From NCBI GenBank assembly GCA_013396915.1, contig VWZL01000110.1:1-64000 (forward strand): a stretch of 64,000 nt of DNA, written 5' to 3'. The stretch's first letter is position 1; every line of letters begins with the position of its first letter. The DNA is from Stercorarius parasiticus (Eukaryota; Chordata; Aves; Charadriiformes; Stercorariidae). The notes under the pieces are model-generated. The model was not told where the DNA came from, searched no databases, and saw only the letters and a list, made by a program, of their open reading frames with translations. The position numbers were made by a program, and so were the translations under genes. This document shows, in pieces, positions 50,855 to 61,400 of this stretch.

Positions 50855-51274
50855 CAGTCCCACCTGGCTCCAAGATGGACCTGCTGCTGGCCAAACTTGA
50901 GCCCATCAGCAATGTTGGTAACACCTCTGTGATGATATATTTAAGAAAGGGTAAAAAATGTTGCATAGCAGCAGCTGGGAGACGTGAGTGTGAATATGTG
51001 AGAGAAACAGCCCTGCATACACCAAAATCAGTGAAGAAGGATGGGGAGGATGTACTTCAGATGCCGGAGCTGAGATTCCCCTGCAGCCCATGGAGGATCA
51101 TGGTGAAGCAGGTATCTGCACTGCAGTCCAAGGAGAATCCCATGCCATCGCAGTTGGATGTGCTCTGTAGGGAGCTGCAGCCCATGGACAGCCCATACTG
51201 GAGCAGGCTCCTGGCAGGAACTGTGGCCTGCTACATCCTGGTCCAACTACATTGGGCCTGGGAGAGGTCCACAA
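50855..51274 (+). mobile_element. Avian LTR-type interspersed repeat, truncated
   Basis: Sequence such as CACCTGGCTCCAAGATGGAC, CCCCTGCAGCCCATGGAGGA, GGAGCTGCAGCCCATGGACA and TGGAGCAGGCTCCTGGCAGG belongs to an interspersed repeat I recognise from several bird genomes. It is LTR-like, with internally repeated 'gcagcccatggag...ggagcag' phrases. A 196-codon open frame (50764-51354) crosses it and continues into unrelated flanks at both ends, so it is not a gene. Homology appears to end where the opposite-strand LTR begins. The exact family name and borders are not known to me. Confidence 0.5.
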
Positions 51275-52059
51275 TGATTTCCAAGCATGAGATTAAGACA
51301 CAAACAAGGTCAGATGCCACTCACTGCAGTTTTATTGTTATTCCCCAGCAATAGCCACCGAGACAAGCGATAGAGTAAAGACAGAAGTAGAGGAAAGGCA
51401 GAAAGGAGAAGCAGTATTACAGAGCACAGCAAGAGTATAGTCACCACCACAGACCTGACAACACCTTGGCGGTCCTCTGTAATTTCAGTGGCATCCTGTT
51501 GATCCATGGTTGATGGTGGCAGGGGTCTCAGTCCCAAGTCCCAAATTGCGGTGGGCCAACCGCACTAGTTATAGTCCAGGTAGTCCAGGTCAGTCCATAG
51601 CTTGACCAATCAGCGTGATGGTAGCCTTTGCTCAGCTAATTGTTGTTTGACACGGTTGCTGTATGAGCTCTTCCTGGCCCCTGCTGTTTGGGCAGCACTT
51701 GGCTCAGCACAGTCACTGTGCCTCAGCAAGTTTGGGGTTAATGGGACAAGTCCAGGTGACCCCCAGGGTAGGCAGGGTCTGGCCACTCTGCTAACCAAAG
51801 GCCTACACCCTTTTCAGCTGGGGGCAATCTTGGATGGTGACTGATAAGCAAAAGAATGGTCTGCAGAAGGTGCTAAATAGATACAAGCAAGCTTCTTATT
51901 GGCCTGCCATTGATTTGCAGAAGCTTAAGCAAACTTTGAGACAATTATTTTGAAGTTCCAGTCTCTCACAGTAACCACTTATCTATGGTCAAACATGTTT
52001 ACCATGCGTCTACCTCGGCCAAACACATCCACAGATGATATTCTAGTCAAAACACAACA
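51275..52059 (-). mobile_element. Probable solo LTR of an endogenous retrovirus
   Basis: On the - strand the block would start TGTTGTGTTTTGACTAG (52059 leftward) and end GCTTGGAAATCA (51275), giving TG...CA ends and a length of 785 bp. An AATAAA lies in AATAACAATAAAACTGCAG (about 51325-51340 in antisense), 50-65 bp before the 3' end, as expected for an LTR R region. No convincing target-site duplication is visible (CACAA on the left against ATGTC on the right), so the borders are provisional. No gag, pol or env sequence adjoins it. It carries a short open frame described separately. Confidence 0.5.
51310..51507 (-). CDS. Hypothetical 65-residue hydrophobic protein inside the LTR
   Basis: The frame starts at the ATG complementary to 51505-51507, in the context AACCATGG (A at -3, G at +4, optimal for vertebrate initiation), and ends at 51310. 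The first about 15 residues are polar and acidic (MDQQDATEITEDRQG). They are followed by a leucine/valine-rich stretch of about 30 residues (VVVTILLLCSVILLLLSAF and on) that could span a membrane, then YRLSRW and a short polar tail. The tail codons overlap the LTR poly(A) hexamer. I know no family with this sequence. It may be a chance frame. The optimal start context and the clean polar-then-membrane layout are the only arguments for function. Confidence 0.25.
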   Translation of the reverse strand: MDQQDATEITEDRQGVVRSVVVTILLLCSVILLLLSAFPLLLSLLYRLSRWLLLGNNNKTAVSGI

Positions 52060-55000
52060 ATGTCTGGCTTCATAGAATCTGATCCCAAACTAGCGCTGCA
52101 TACAGAAAATACGTAGGTTTAGAGATTAAGTCTTAGATACAGGTGATACAGGTATAAATGGTTTTGCTGTTTTTTTTTGTTCCCCCCCTCCATCCTCCTC
52201 CCAGTTCTATTATTGGTGCTCTCTTGTGGCCTACAAGAACAAAAGACAGAGCAAGAATCAGAGACTTACATAAGCATAAATATGTGTACAGAGGGACTGG
52301 AATAAAAAGCAGGGTGAAAATTCTTCTTGTATGGCTTTCCTACATAATGAAACCTGGTTAAAACAGTAAGTATTTCAAATATTTGCCAATGTCAGATGAC
52401 TTGGAAGTAAGTCCTTTCGAAGTGCTAACTCTGAAACACGAACTCCTGAAGACCACTCTGAACAGAAGTCCTTTCCCTTGAAGAAAGAGGTAAACATTTT
52501 TGAGTATTTAAGTGACGTCACAGTAAAAATAGGTATCAAATATAGTAATAATCACAAATACTCTAAATAGAAATTATGAAGGTGGCAAAAAATCACACTA
52601 ATATAGTTTTCTTTTTATTTTTTGCTCTTTAAGATATATGGTAGCCCTAACTCTGTAGTTCACATATCATTGCTCTGCAGTGATCAGCAGTGCATCTTGT
52701 CCTTGAGTTATTCTTCATATATCTATTGTATTAGATAAAGTATCAGAAGCTTCTCAGCAGGATGAATTCTTTATAAAAATACCTAACCTGTTTTGAAAAA
52801 CACATGTGAGGGTTTCTGAGGCGAGAATAACAGAAATAAAGGGAACTATGTAGTATTAATGGTGAATATTAATTGATTACTTGAGAAATGAAAAGTTGAA
52901 CAATACTTTTGAAAAAGTATTACCTCATTTCAGCTCCCTACACCTATATCTAGACTCTTTTAATTTAGCACTCAGCACCTGGTTGCTACTACTACTTCAT
53001 AAAGGCTTGTACAAAATCTGGAAGGTCATCCCAGTGACACAGTTTTGACTGGCCCCAAGCTGCTGATTATTTTGTAGGTTCTGTTTAATTCTCTCTTGTT
53101 TTCAAGAAAGCCATGTGTGCCTGCAAACGATGTGTAATGTTTGTTATTTCTGGATGAATGCACTTAATTATCTCTAAAAATCATTTAATCAACAGATGTC
53201 TCCTCCTCCTTTCTTTGTACTAATCATTCTCCACATTTGTGAAACTTTTTTTTCTGAGTCCTTGTGTTCCCTTTCTTCTTATCTCTGAAGGATTTCTCCT
53301 CCAGGGGAAAACTCTCTCAAAATCAAAAATGTGTAGCTGCTTAAAGCATACCATAAAAGCTTTGCAAACATTCCCTGGTGCATGTTTGAATACATTCATG
53401 AGATCTGTCCAGACAGTTTAAAAGCAAAAAAGAAAAGAGGAAAAAAAATAAAATAAAAGCACATCATTTTAGTAATTCCTGCAGTGTGTTGTAACAACTA
53501 ATGCTTCAAAATACCCTACAGTACTATTAGCACTACATCATGGGTAAGAGATCAAAAATGTTCAGGCTTCACAAATCAGGAGATGTACAAAGGGTAAGTC
53601 ACCCCTGTAAGGTTAACACCACGATTAATAGTGGTTATATTTTCTGGTAAATCTTAATGACTATATGGGTAAAAAATTTAGAATCTTATAAATAGAAAGT
53701 ATTGTCTTTGCAAAATGACTGTTAATATTTTGGAATCAAATTAATATTTTTTATACAATCTTAACCTTTATTTTAACCTATTGTTATTATAGTACCTGTG
53801 AAATGAATAGAAGTAGTACTAACAATGCAAATAGGTGTGTTTTGTTTATATAGTGGCAAACAAAACATTGTCAGCTAAAAAGTTTTTTGCTTTTGTGCTT
53901 CAGAGAAGCACAGGGCTCCGACAGAACCACTTAGGTCATGAGAAATCCAGCAAAATAGTTACCTAGTATTGCTTAAAAGGATATAATTCTCCAATTTAAG
54001 AGAATAATTTTCACCCTTTTGGCCAAATATAAAGCCAAAATGATGACTGAGCCTGGAAGACAAAACAATGATACAGTTTTCAAAACTACTTTTCAAATAA
54101 GCTTGTTGATATAGAAAACAGTCTCTTAAAGAAATACAGAAATAGTGTTACAGAAATAGCAGTCTTGACAGAAAATCCTAACAAGTGTTTTTCAGCCCCA
54201 TGGCTAAGAAAATTGCTTTACACTTTTTTTTTTTTAATAGGATGTCATTTATCCATTTCTATAAATTCATATAACAACCATATCCACCCATCTAAATAAG
54301 AATTTCAGACAGCTTGTTATCATAATTTATGTAGGCTTATTTTTCCTTGATCCTGCATCCCAGTATATATTACAGAAGAGAATATTTTTCTACACTTATA
54401 CATTTTAGTATTAGTACTACTTATGCCTGTATTATTATTACCCATGGTGCTTAAAAACATTTGCCATGGATCAAGACTTTATTGGTTTTCACAGGGTGCA
54501 AACACATATGAAGACAATTGTGAATACAGAATAGGTGGGTATAATGTTTGTTACGAGGTATGTACTTCATATGATAAAACACAAGTATAAATGGCTCTAT
54601 CTGAGTTAGTTTCCCATCACAGTCAGTGAAGAGAAATAGGTACTCTTTAAGTGCAAACCTAATTTAGAAATCTAAACCAAGTAAAAGGTATTGCATCATG
54701 TTCAGGGCTTTTTCCCATCATTACGTACAAAAAGATTCCAGGGATACCAGCTCAGACAGAGACTTCTGCAGTGTAGACAGGGTAAGTTAAATAAAATAAA
54801 TCCAAGTCATGGAAAGAATTAAGCTATTTTTAAGGACATAGTGTATGTTTCTACAACCAAAAGACCTAATGATGGGAGGCAAAACCAGCATAATATAAGA
54901 CTCTGTTTAAGACTCTGTTAAGAGTCAGTTTGAAAGATGGTCTAGTGCTAGTTAACCTTAAATACAAATGTTTTGCCTTAAGGAATAAAGGTTATTATCA

Positions 55001-55280
55001 AAGAATGGATGAAACATATTTATTATGTATCAAAACATCAGTGTGACATGGTGATCTTCAAGACATACAAAAAAAATTTATTTCAGTTATTAACTCTGTG
55101 TCTGGTAACACACTCTGTAACAAAAAATACCCTGTAGTAATAGGACTACTGTACATTTACCTAACTATTGAGTCATTGGACAAATGACATGAGATTATAC
55201 AAGCTTTTTGGACTTTTTTATAACTCCTAGGGAGCCATCTCACATAGGAAACTCTACTTAATGGACTGCAGAGCAGTTAT
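52060..55280. other. Intergenic, nothing coding seen
   Basis: AT-rich sequence without recognised repeats apart from poly(A) or poly(T) runs (53435-53455, 54225-54237). A pyrimidine run ending in CAG at 52167-52204 resembles a splice acceptor, but no coding frame of a known family follows. Confidence 0.5.
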
Positions 55281-56020
55281 CATAGAATCATAGAATGGTT
55301 TGTGTTGGAAGGAACCTTAAGGATCACCCTGCTATGGACAGGAACACCTTCCACTAGACCAGGTTGCTCAAAGCCCTATCCAGCCTGGTCTTGAACACTT
55401 CCAGGGATGGGGCATTGACAGCTTCTCTGGGCAACCTGTTCCAGTGCTTCATCACCCTCACAGTAAAGAATTTCTTTCTAATATCTAATCTAAATCTACC
55501 CTCTTTTGGTTTAAAACCATTACCCCTTGTTCTATCCCTACACTCCTTCATAAAAAGTCCCTCCCCATCTCTCCTGTAGGCCCCCTTCAGGTACTGGAAG
55601 ACTGCTATAAGGTCTCCCCGGACCCTTCTCTTCTCTAGGCTGAACAACCCCAACTCTCCCAGCCCGTCTTCATAGGACAGGTACTCCAGCCCTCTGATCA
55701 TCTTCCTGGCCCTCCTCTGGACCCATTCCAACAGGTCTGTGTCCTTCCTGTACTGTGGACTCCAGAGCTGGACACAGTACTCCAGGTGGGGTCTCACAAA
55801 AGCGGAGGTGCAGAATCACCTCCCTCGACCTGCTGGCCACGCTTCTTTTGATGCGAGAGCACATTGCCGGCTCATGTTGAGCTTCTCATCCACCAACATC
55901 CCCAAGTCCTCCTCTGGGCTGCTTTCAATCCATTCTCCACCCAACCTGTATTTGTGCTTGGGATTGCTGTGACCCAGGTGCAGGAACTTGCACTTGGCCT
56001 AGGACCTTGCACTTGGCCTA
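55281..56020 (-). mobile_element. CR1 LINE, 3' 740 bp, best-preserved copy
   Basis: The 3' end is at 55281 (AATCATAGAATGGTTTGTG). The - strand frame 55797-55354 (147 codons) is uninterrupted and matches the end of CR1 ORF2: MRPHLEYCVQLWSPQYRKD, then [57 protein letters not shown] and a natural stop. Upstream, post-RT sequence continues to 56020. There the element breaks off at a 19-bp tandem duplication (55983-56001 and 56002-56020, sharing CTTGCACTTGGCCTA). The low divergence and open frame suggest this is the youngest CR1 in the window. Confidence 0.95.
55354..55797 (-). pseudogene. CR1 ORF2 C-terminal fragment (147 codons)
   Basis: An intact end of CR1 ORF2 beyond the reverse-transcriptase domain, in a 5'-truncated element. 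The endonuclease and RT catalytic parts are absent, so it is inert for retrotransposition in cis. The first Met is internal to the original protein, not a true start. Confidence 0.9.
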
Positions 56021-56262
56021 TAGTTATCTATAACTACTAAAGACTGAGAACATTAGGGTTAAATTCTTGTCATCACTTGTCAGATTTTCACCATCTAAAT
56101 ATTATGTGTACATCAATCTCATCTAATCTTTTTCCACAATCAAGAGAGAAATAATGGCATCTTTACAGAGTGCAGATCATCAGGACAGGAAAAAAGAGCA
56201 AACAGTCATCTTCTCATGGTTAGTCTCCTAACTAAGTACTACTTTTTGTAGTTTTCTCACAA

Positions 56263-57292
56263 TGTGGGAAATGTTTGGGGCCCTCCTTAACAGCTTCATC
56301 TTGAAGCTGGTTGCAGATCTTGCTCCTCAGGTACTTGTCCTAAGCGTAAGATCTCTAGCAATCTTAAGAAAACATTTCTGTGTCTCTTCTGTTGAGGTTG
56401 AAGACCGGCTAGAAGAAATTTGTTGCCCCATGGGTCCCCGACTCACTGGCTGGTCCAGCTTGGGGTTTGCCAGCGAATCCACATGACCACCCTACGCACA
56501 CTGGGTTTGGGGAAGACACAGACACTCACCTCCAGCAGCCAGCACCCAGCACCTGGGCTGTCATCTGCAGTCCCGACCCAGCTTCAAGCCCCTTACTCAC
56601 CCCGGTCTCCCCCTAGTAGCTGGTTTTTGGGACACCCATCATTCTTGCTGCAGTGGCTGGAGGTTAAAGATCCCACTGGCTTATACCAGTAGCTAATACC
56701 AAGACCCCGCTGGCTCCAGTAGCTGACACCACAGATCTGAACCCAGGAGCTGGCACCCAGTCCCCTCATGCTGATCGCCCCAGTAGCTGGCACTGAGTCC
56801 TTGCAGCACTGGCACACATGGGACAGAGAGTGAGAGCATGCAGAGAGGTCGTTAAGAAAGGATTTAATAAAACAGGACAGGCTATGGTGGTCAGGCGCAG
56901 GCCTCAACCAGACAAGCATACTAATGGGCTTCATTTTGCACCCAACCAGCCCCTTTTATACCTCTTACTGTCTGTTCCTGCTTTATTCCTCCCTTATCCC
57001 CCTCCCTTGCACCAGCTGGCACAATCTCACTGATCTACACCCCTCACCCCCAGTATCCGGGACCCTCAGGTTTGCATCCTTATCATCTGCAAAGTCTTGG
57101 TTTGCCTATGGTTTCTTGACAGCCCATCAGTTACTGTGACTAGCCAGGTTTGTTTTTTCTTTTTGTCTCCATTGTGTTTGTTTGCTGGGTTTGAGTCTCT
57201 GTACATTTTGTTTATGGCTTCCCCATTTTCCCTAGCAAACCATTTGATAATGTTCTTGATCAGACAATATTAATGAAATAAACATTTTCACA
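56263..57292 (-). mobile_element. Solo LTR of an endogenous retrovirus
   Basis: The ends are inverted repeats: TGTGGGAAATGTTT at 56263-56276, and AAACATTTTCACA at 57280-57292, whose complement is TGTGAAAATGTTT. The total is 1,030 bp with TG...CA termini. Read on the - strand it has a TATAAAAGG promoter box (complement of 56952-56960), an ATTAAA poly(A)-type hexamer about 90 bp downstream (complement of 56863-56868), and then an R/U5 part with five or six degenerate copies of a GCCAGCTACTGG-like unit (56612-56794). TCTCACA flanks both sides one base away from the ends (56254-56260 and 57294-57300), a possible but imperfect target duplication. No internal retroviral genes adjoin it. Confidence 0.72.
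56612..56794 (-). repeat. Degenerate tandem repeat within the solo LTR
   Basis: On the + strand CCAGTAGCTAATACC (56686), CCAGTAGCTGACACC (56716), CCAGGAGCTGGCACC (56743) and CCAGTAGCTGGCACT (56780) recur every 27-37 bp, with weaker copies near 56612 and 56649. The array keeps a 113-codon - strand frame open (56593-56934), probably by chance. Confidence 0.75.
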
Positions 57293-59884
57293 GTCTCACA
57301 TGCCCTTATGAATTAGTGTGTCTGACCAGGTGTGGTTAACCTATGGGCCCTCCTATCACTTGTCAGTGAGGTTTGTGCTCTGTATGTTCAAGTTTATGGC
57401 TTCCAAATGACTTTTCAAATAATTTCTTTAATTTTATATGTAGAGATATGAATGGTAAAAAGTTAGTTCCGAAGGTAACAATGTCTAGTTTAAACTCTAC
57501 TTTGTGAAACCTTTTGTTGCTACGTATACTGTTAGTAATTGTGGGTTTACAGTGCTAGGAACCCCACATTTTTGGTTCATCCTTGTTTCCAATATCCACA
57601 CGTTTTCCATTATAATTATTATGGAATTTAAGTAATCTCTGAACATTAGTTTTAGCTTTTCCTTGCTAGGGCTCTGCCACTTTGGTCCTACTAGGATTGT
57701 GGTCTGTTCACATTATCTAAGGACAGTAACTGCGAAAATGTCTTTTTTATCTTAGTTCACATTCACCTTGTACTTACTTCAGAAAGGTACAAATAATTAC
57801 ACTTGCTGAAAACTGATGGAGAATCAAACCCAGCTGGTTTAATTTACACCTATGTGATGCAAGTGAATATACCACACAGAGAGCAAGGCAATTGAACAGA
57901 ACAGAAAATGCTGGTCCAGCTTTCACAGAATGCATAATAAAGTACTGTCTTCTCCTGCCTTCCCTAGCTGTACATAGAAAGAGGAGTGGAAGAAGGAATT
58001 TTATCTTGGGTTTTCTGTATTATTAAAGTATGGGGAAAAAAGAAATATAATCTCCTGTGGCAGACACATAAGATATCAATGAAAGTGAAGTAGGTCTAAT
58101 TCTGATTCAATTTGTGTACCGCCTTGAAAGAACTTTGGTCCTCATCCTGATTCTTTTGTGCTTATTTTTGGAACTGAGAGAATTATCCCCAGTAGTGCAA
58201 TAGAAACAATTTGTTCCAGGGTCCTTAGCCAGTAGTGTTCCAGAAACAAGATGAACTACAAAGCAATTCTCCCAACACATTTGTCAGAACAATGTGATAC
58301 ATGCCCAAGTGCAATCATAGCAACAAAGCACTGATGATATTTCTAAAGCACCACTTAATTAAGTTGTTGTTCATGCAGTAAATACAGCATCAGACTCACA
58401 GGTCTTTCCTACTGTGTTGAGGGACATTAGAGTTACATAGCAGGCATTGGAAACAAGAACATGCTTCAGACGTAATGAAGAAACCTTGGGGGAAAAAAAA
58501 ATCCAAGCAAATGAGGAAACAAAAGGAACGCATGACAGATCATGCAGTAAAAGATATTGGATCAAAAGTTACTTTTATTTCTTTTTCTGTAAATGAAAGT
58601 TCTAAGGAAATTTTCTGCAATAGAAATGAGTGGGTTGAGGATTCTATACCAACAAGAATACAGTAGTATTAATAAATAAATAAGAATGTGAATGAAATGT
58701 AATTAAAGTAAACTTTTAATTTCCTGTGATAAGGAAAAAATGGTCTATAGTTACAAACAGCTGGTGTAATTAGGAAGAACCGAATAGCTTAACTTTCTTG
58801 GCTATTACCAAACCAGGTTATTTCTCTGTTGTGGTAGACCTACTCAAAGGGAAAAGGTATTCCAGATGTTATATTTACTGCCCTTTTAAACCTCTAAATC
58901 ATAAATCCAGATAGATGAGAGAGATGGGGAAAAGTTAATTTGTTTATGGTATTAGCACTTAATTACTTGTTGTGTGAATTGTGGTGCAAAATAGCACTTA
59001 ATGGAAATACTAATGAGAATGTTACTTAAGTCTATATTGCTCTTTGAAGGACTAAGAATGGTTTATTGGAAGAAGTAGTCCTTTGTATTTGCAAATATAT
59101 TTCTCAGTTTCCAGGCTTATCTGAGTATGAAAGCCATAGCTGTTCTTTCTGCAACACTTTCAGCAGGTACAGGTACATCTCACTTTTCCACAACAGTGAT
59201 GCTATGGACTGACATATTTATGTTACTTAGGTAGAAAATCCAGCACAGGTGTGCCTGTCTATGCCTGCCTTTGCTTGATTTCATAGGTAGGGAGGCTGTG
59301 GAAGAGTATCTGCCATTAGTTTGGCCTCCTTCCTCTCTATTCTCCTGAAGGAAATGAGAATCAGAACAACTGGCTTTAGAAGTCAGATTTTATATGTGCT
59401 GCCTGACAGTTTAAAGCATTTGATTGCATGGAAACATATCACTTAATAATTCTGTGACTTTTGCCCTTCATCCTGCATTGTGATGGAAGTAGTTTGTGAT
59501 CAATGAACCACATAAATTTGTCACTTACCAAGTAATATTTTAGTAAATCTACATTCCAGTTTGCAATCTAATATTTTTAATGGCAGAATATTTTTTTAGA
59601 AATCTGGGTATAGTTTTAGCTATAAGCATAGTCTATCTTTCTTTGTCCTTTGCTTGAAACCCCCTCCACTGATAGCATTAGACTGTGAATTAACACCATT
59701 TCAGAAAATGGGATTATGCAACATTGGGAAAGGCCTGAAGAGTCACTGTACATAGAAAGACACTACCTAGTATTCCACTTACCTGCCCTGTATAGCAGTG
59801 ATTGCTATATTGTTTGCTTTAAGTTGCTTCTACAAGGTCTAGGCCTTTATTGTGGATTGTCCATGGATGAAGATGCTTGGGGAA

Positions 59885-59901
59885 GGGGGGGTTGGGGAGG
59901 G
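59885..59901 (+). other. Putative G-quadruplex motif
   Basis: GGGGGGGTTGGGGAGGG provides four G-triplets with loops of 1, 2 and 1 nt. It is followed by further GG pairs. Confidence 0.55.
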
Positions 59902-60311
59902 AAGGAGGAGAGGAAGAAATAAAAGAAAAAAAAGTTGTAGCAATATGGATAGAAACAATAACAGCAAAACAAGCCCTGCTAAGGAACTGCTGACAGTCTC
60001 TCTGGAAGTGCAGCACGTTGAGTACTAGGGAGTGATAGCAGAAGTGGATGGTTGTGGAAATGTGGAAAATAAAAGGTATGCTTCAAAAAGGTTTTCTCAA
60101 CAGAAGGAAGAGAAATAAGAGGAAGAAAAGCAAACAGAAGCTAAAAGAAACCAAATGTGACTTTTTTTCCTATTTGTTTTTGTTTTTCCCAGACAGTAGA
60201 ACAGCTTGATCAATGCAAATACAGTTAAATACGTACCTGGCATTTTCCTAATGTTATTTTTAATCTATACAGGCTGTTTTTTTTTTTTCTTCTTCTCTTT
60301 TCTCTTCTCCT

Positions 60312-60331
60312 CCCTTCCCCCCTCCCACCCC
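60312..60331 (-). other. Putative G-quadruplex motif on the - strand
   Basis: CCCTTCCCCCCTCCCACCCC on the + strand gives four G-runs (GGGG, GGG, GGGGGG, GGG) with 1-2 nt loops on the - strand. It lies at the edge of a pyrimidine tract that begins near 60276. Confidence 0.55.
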
Positions 60332-61159
60332 AAAATACTGTACTTTTACAAATTGATTTTTGAGATAATCTCTCTATTCTGATGTCTAGAAAAAAATTGC
60401 CATGTATAGTGTTTCGGGATATGAGTATACTGTATTGATAAAGCACTGAATGGAATCTTGGATTTTTTTTTTATTTATTTTTTTTTTTGTAGTATTGCTT
60501 TAGTAAGTAGACCCATGAGCCCTGTAAGTAACAAAAAGGAGTGCCCTATGCATCTGGAGCACTGATCAAAGCATTTCCCCATACTGATAAATTTATAGTG
60601 TTACATTGAAAGTCTTGCAACCAAAGTAAGGCAAATGGTTACCAGGTTTGAGTAATAATGCTCTTAAATTTGTTATACAAGGAAACTAAGTTTTATCTGC
60701 ACCTTTCCTCTGGTGTTATGCTCACGGCTCCAGTGTTCCTCTGATCCCTAAGGTTGAGTGAGCCCCACTTCTTCAAGTAGAGAGGTGGTAGGTGTCAGAA
60801 TGAGTAGTGGCACCAAGAGTTGTAGCTGTGATCACTGCTGGTGGCAGTGGGGTGGGGGTGGGTCACTGGCTCCTCAGTGCTGTGGTCTGCTTGTTGACAT
60901 GTTTTGTTTTTTTTTTTTCTAAGCACTGTCTGCCTCCTACTCATGGTATCCCTGATGAAGCTTGACAGTTGCACAGCAGCATCCCCCCCAACCTTGGCTG
61001 ACACAAAACGTTACTATGTGTTCAATGCAATGACTACCAGGCAGATAAAACAAGCTCAGAGAAGCCCTGACACCAAGCAGTCACATAAATACAATGCCTA
61101 TGGCCTTCTGCTGATTATGGTGAATATCATATCTACTGAGCTACAATCAGGTCTCCTTC

Positions 61160-61174
61160 CCATCTTTCTCTTTC

Positions 61175-61217
<43 letters not shown>

Positions 61218-61400
61218 TTCTCTTTCTTTCTTTCTCTTCCTCTTCCTCTCTCTCCCTCATCCCCTCACTCTTTCCTTTCTCTCTCTCCACCTTCCCCCCT
61301 CCCTCTCCCTCTTCCTCTCTTCAACTTTCTCTTCCTCCATCTTCCCTTTCCCTCCCCTCCCCCTTGTCCTTTTCTGCTCTCTCCCTCCTCTTCTGTCTCC
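61160..61400 (+). repeat. Long pyrimidine (CTTTCT)n tract
   Basis: About 240 bp are almost purely C and T. A regular hexamer array (TTTCTC and TTTCTT units) runs to about 61240, then less regular CCTCTT/CCCTCC sequence continues. Mirror-symmetric pyrimidine stretches of this kind can form triplex DNA. A 196-codon open frame across it is a by-product of its composition. Confidence 0.9.

Noticed and set aside
50764..51354. 196-codon + strand open frame
   Set aside because: It runs from AT-rich flank through an LTR-type repeat into the opposite-strand LTR. Composition and borders follow the repeats, not a gene.
52158..52210. Polypyrimidine tract plus CAG resembling a splice acceptor
   Set aside because: No following exon of a known family and no matching donor. 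Such tracts are frequent in this T-rich DNA.
56593..56934. 113-codon - strand open frame in the solo LTR
   Set aside because: It is kept open by the CCAGTAGCTGG tandem array and spans the R region and poly(A) signal, with no family resemblance.
57800..58150. Further palindromic-repeat copy
   Set aside because: Single phrases (TTTACACCTATGTG, TCTAATTCTGATTCAATT) fit, but order and arms cannot be established.
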